In this document: piece after piece, positions 62,085 through 64,000 of the stretch
How positions within the stretch are numbered: position 1 is the first letter of the stretch
Layout of the letters: the number at the start of each line of letters is the position of its first letter
NCBI RefSeq assembly: GCF_029266855.1
Contig: NZ_JAQSWB010000001.1
Coordinates: forward strand, 806,001 to 870,000
Reading direction: 5' to 3'
DNA: 64,000 bases
Origin: Fluviicola sp.
GTDB lineage: Bacteria > Bacteroidota > Bacteroidia > Flavobacteriales_D > Crocinitomicaceae
The notes under the pieces: model-generated
Told to the model about the DNA's origin: nothing
Databases searched by the model: none
Seen by the model: only the letters and a program-made list of their open reading frames with translations
Program-made: the position numbers and the translations under genes

Positions 62085-63239
62085 TTACTTTAATTCCGAC
62101 CACTTCTTTTGAACGATTTTTCGGAACTCATCCTTTTTAAACGCGCGTTCATTGATTCCGTCGTATTCCTTTACGCTGTTTCCGTTCCAAAGATAGAAAA
62201 CACCAGGTGTATCTTTTGTACCACCCAAAACGGTCCAAAATGAAGCAACATCGAGGATTTTGAATTGGTATTTTTTCCCTGCAAAAGCAAAAAAGTCAGG
62301 GATCAATTCTGTTTCTTCATCCATGAATACAATTTTAATCTCCGGAAAATTGGCGTCTTTCGCTGCCAGTTCTGTTAAAGCTTTCGCTGTTTCCTTGCAG
62401 TGATCGCAACCGGGAGCGAAAAAGCAAAGAATCTTTCTTCCTTTGTCAATGTCTCCGAACTGGGATGCAAAGCCGGATCTTTTTGCTTTCGGCTCGTCTG
62501 CAAGAGGTTTTTCTTCTGGCACAGTTTCCTGTTTGGTTATTTTCGAGTCTTTGGGATCTACAATTTTGGCCTTTTCAGAATTTTCAATTTTTACACCCGT
62601 CGAATCTTCTGCCTTCAAAGTATTATCCTCCGAATCATCCATGTTCATTTCCTGCATCATTTCTTCCACCAATTTTTCGTTTTCATCGTTGGATTTGCGT
62701 TGCATTGGTCCAACTAAAAAGACCGCAAGAATCGAAGCGAATGTTACCGCGGCTAAAAAAGAGAAATTCAATCGGTCGCTTTCTTTAGCTGTTTTTTGAT
62801 AAAGAAGAACCAACAAGCCCATTCCTATAATGTTTTTGATCAATGCCTGAACCGGTGTCATGGGCAATAAAGTACCAAAACAACCGCAATTCCCACTATT
62901 TCCGGAAGATGCAATTTCGTAGCTTAAGTGAATACTGAAAACCAACAACATCAAAAAGGACATCGGAATGACTAATCTCTTGAAGTAGTTCTTTTGAAGT
63001 AAGAGAAGTCCCAAAGCCAATTCGCAACCGATCAGAATGCGCGAAAAATAAGCCGCGCTCGTTTCACTGAAACCCATCGGGATTAGTTGCTTCACTTCAA
63101 ATGTGGAAAGCGCAAAATTTGGTGATGGATACAACTTTGCCACTGCTGAAAGCAGGAACATAAATGCCATCAATCCTTTTATGATTATCGGAAGTTGTTT
63201 GTTCACGAAGGTTTGTTTTTCCAAGCCGGTAGTTGTCAT
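62085..63239 (-). CDS. MauE/DoxX-type membrane protein fused to a thioredoxin-like domain
   Basis: 384 residues. The N-terminal part has four or five membrane segments (about 20-180) with MauE/DoxX-like LPIIIKGLMAFMFLLSAVAK and a Cys pair SGNCGCFGTL. A charged linker of about 80 residues rich in Glu/Lys follows, then a thioredoxin-fold domain (about 260-384) with the active-site-like FFAPGCDHCKETA (CDHC). It may pass electrons between periplasmic thiols and membrane partners; no methylamine dehydrogenase genes are nearby, so the native partner is unknown. Confidence 0.8.
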   Translation of the reverse strand: MTTTGLEKQTFVNKQLPIIIKGLMAFMFLLSAVAKLYPSPNFALSTFEVKQLIPMGFSETSAAYFSRILIGCELALGLLLLQKNYFKRLVIPMSFLMLLVFSIHLSYEIASSGNSGNCGCFGTLLPMTPVQALIKNIIGMGLLVLLYQKTAKESDRLNFSFLAAVTFASILAVFLVGPMQRKSNDENEKLVEEMMQEMNMDDSEDNTLKAEDSTGVKIENSEKAKIVDPKDSKITKQETVPEEKPLADEPKAKRSGFASQFGDIDKGRKILCFFAPGCDHCKETAKALTELAAKDANFPEIKIVFMDEETELIPDFFAFAGKKYQFKILDVASFWTVLGGTKDTPGVFYLWNGNSVKEYDGINERAFKKDEFRKIVQKKWSELK

Positions 63240-63415
63240 ATTGCAATTTTGCCTCTAAAATAACAGAAAGATGTGGGCTTCTTTTCCATTTTAGGAAAAG
63301 CTTAACAAATTCAAACGAATTATTCCTAAATGACACTCCGTATTTGACAAGCAGATATCCCGTGTGTATCTCGATATTTGTACTAAATATTAACAGATTA
63401 ACACATATATAATCG

Positions 63416-64000
63416 CTAAACCCGATTGATAATATAATCTCCGAACCAGGCTTTTTTATCCGTAAAACAATGTTGAACAGACAACGGAGATTTGTCGATG
63501 ATTTTTTCCAGGATGGAATCATTGTATTTCCTGGATATTTCAGTGTGGATCCGCTCATTCTCCTCAAAAAGAAATTGTTTGCCTATCAACTTGATATCTA
63601 CGACCTGCTTTCGTGTACTCTTTAGGAAACTCTTTGCTATTCCTTCCGATTCATGGTATTCAGGATCGTGGACAAAAGAATTCAAATCAAAATCGGCGCT
63701 CAATTCACGATTCATTCTTTTCAGCAGGTTCAGATTGAAATCACGCGTAATCCCCGCAGGATCATTGTATGCAGGAAGAACAACTTCTTTTTCCTTGATC
63801 AGGTCAACTCCCAAAACGATCTTATCTCCCTTGTTTAAGTTCTTGCTCAACGAGGCTATGAAGGCCGTTGCTTGTTCATCCGACATATTCCCGATGTTGG
63901 AACCCAGGAACAATATAATTTTCCTGTTGGGAGATTTCTTCAGATCACTCAGCATTTGGAAATAATCGCCGTGAAGGCTGTTAATTGCCAACTCGGGGAT
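63416..64000 (-). CDS. egtD: EgtD-like histidine N-alpha-methyltransferase (5' end cut by window)
   Basis: The C-terminal 195 residues of a protein whose start lies beyond the window; reading continues as IPELAINSLHGDY to the last base. The Methyltransf_33/EgtD pattern is clear: ILFLGSNIGNMSDEQATAFI (SAM site), GDKIVLGVDLIKEKEVVLPA, RDFNLNLLKRMNRELSADFD, and RIHTEISRKYND. EgtD trimethylates histidine to hercynine, the first step of ergothioneine synthesis; distant members act on other amino acids. No egtB is in the window. The stop at 63416 is 176 bp from the MauE gene. Confidence 0.85.
   Translation of the reverse strand: MPELAINSLHGDYFQMLSDLKKSPNRKIILFLGSNIGNMSDEQATAFIASLSKNLNKGDKIVLGVDLIKEKEVVLPAYNDPAGITRDFNLNLLKRMNRELSADFDLNSFVHDPEYHESEGIAKSFLKSTRKQVVDIKLIGKQFLFEENERIHTEISRKYNDSILEKIIDKSPLSVQHCFTDKKAWFGDYIINRV

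Overview
The window is a chromosomal segment of a Bacteroidota bacterium, most likely a flavobacterium of the Crocinitomicaceae/Fluviicola type. The signs are three proteins with type IX secretion (T9SS) C-terminal sorting signals, a SprB-repeat surface protein, a TonB receptor paired with a DUF4249 lipoprotein, a GAPDH, GyrA and PheT of the expected type, and repeated matches to the Bacteroidota promoter consensus TTG-N(17-23)-TAnnTTTG with A-rich instead of Shine-Dalgarno leaders. The taxonomic placement is inference. The gene order looks like ordinary core genome. I see no prophage, transposase, CRISPR array, tRNA or rRNA.

Layout. 1-5115: the end of a 2-oxoacid dehydrogenase E1 beta gene, a possible metal-related trio (small Cys membrane protein, CDVCGCG outer-membrane protein, lipoprotein), endonuclease III and small hypotheticals. 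5129-7747: two transporters (DctA and an MFS member) on the minus strand, followed by a hairpin-rich repeat array. 8185-12632: ribD, an MBL hydrolase, an HU-like/SPOR protein and GAPDH. 12738-16015: a CUB/P-domain T9SS protein translationally coupled to a small secreted protein. 16156-22125: a tight seven-gene run holding a transketolase split into two subunits with a von Willebrand A protein between them, then an ECF sigma factor, a membrane anti-sigma-like protein, a Spy-like periplasmic protein and an aminotransferase. 22237-25712: a kelch T9SS protein and a FUSC membrane protein. 25847-30684 (minus): bioA, bioD, a secreted protein and pheT. 30782-36445: TonB receptor/DUF4249, an OlsA/OlsB-like (glycine-lipid type) acyltransferase pair, DinB. 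36503-43162 (minus): rnz, a STAS protein, pyrB-pyrR, SUI1, a GDPD-like lipoprotein, an outer-membrane protein, a previously uncalled 46-residue Cys-rich ORF, an HDAC-like deacetylase and a SiaB-like protein. 43209-48809 (minus): a 1683-residue SprB-repeat adhesin and a YkgJ protein. 48875-64000: a flavoprotein lacking its disulfide, folD, clpC, gyrA, a TPR protein, an esterase, a tandem retropepsin-like protein, a MauE-thioredoxin fusion and a partial egtD.

The observations I rate highest are the vWA gene inside the split transketolase operon, the Cys-rich small ORF with a full consensus promoter, the loss of Fe-S ligands in endonuclease III, the loss of both redox cysteines in the dihydrolipoyl dehydrogenase-like protein, a family of intergenic palindromes used as terminators, a hairpin array with compensatory base changes, and a recurrent TAnnTTTG placed 4-6 nt before ATG that predicts leaderless mRNAs. 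Promoter, terminator and function calls come from reading the sequence only; no database search was run.
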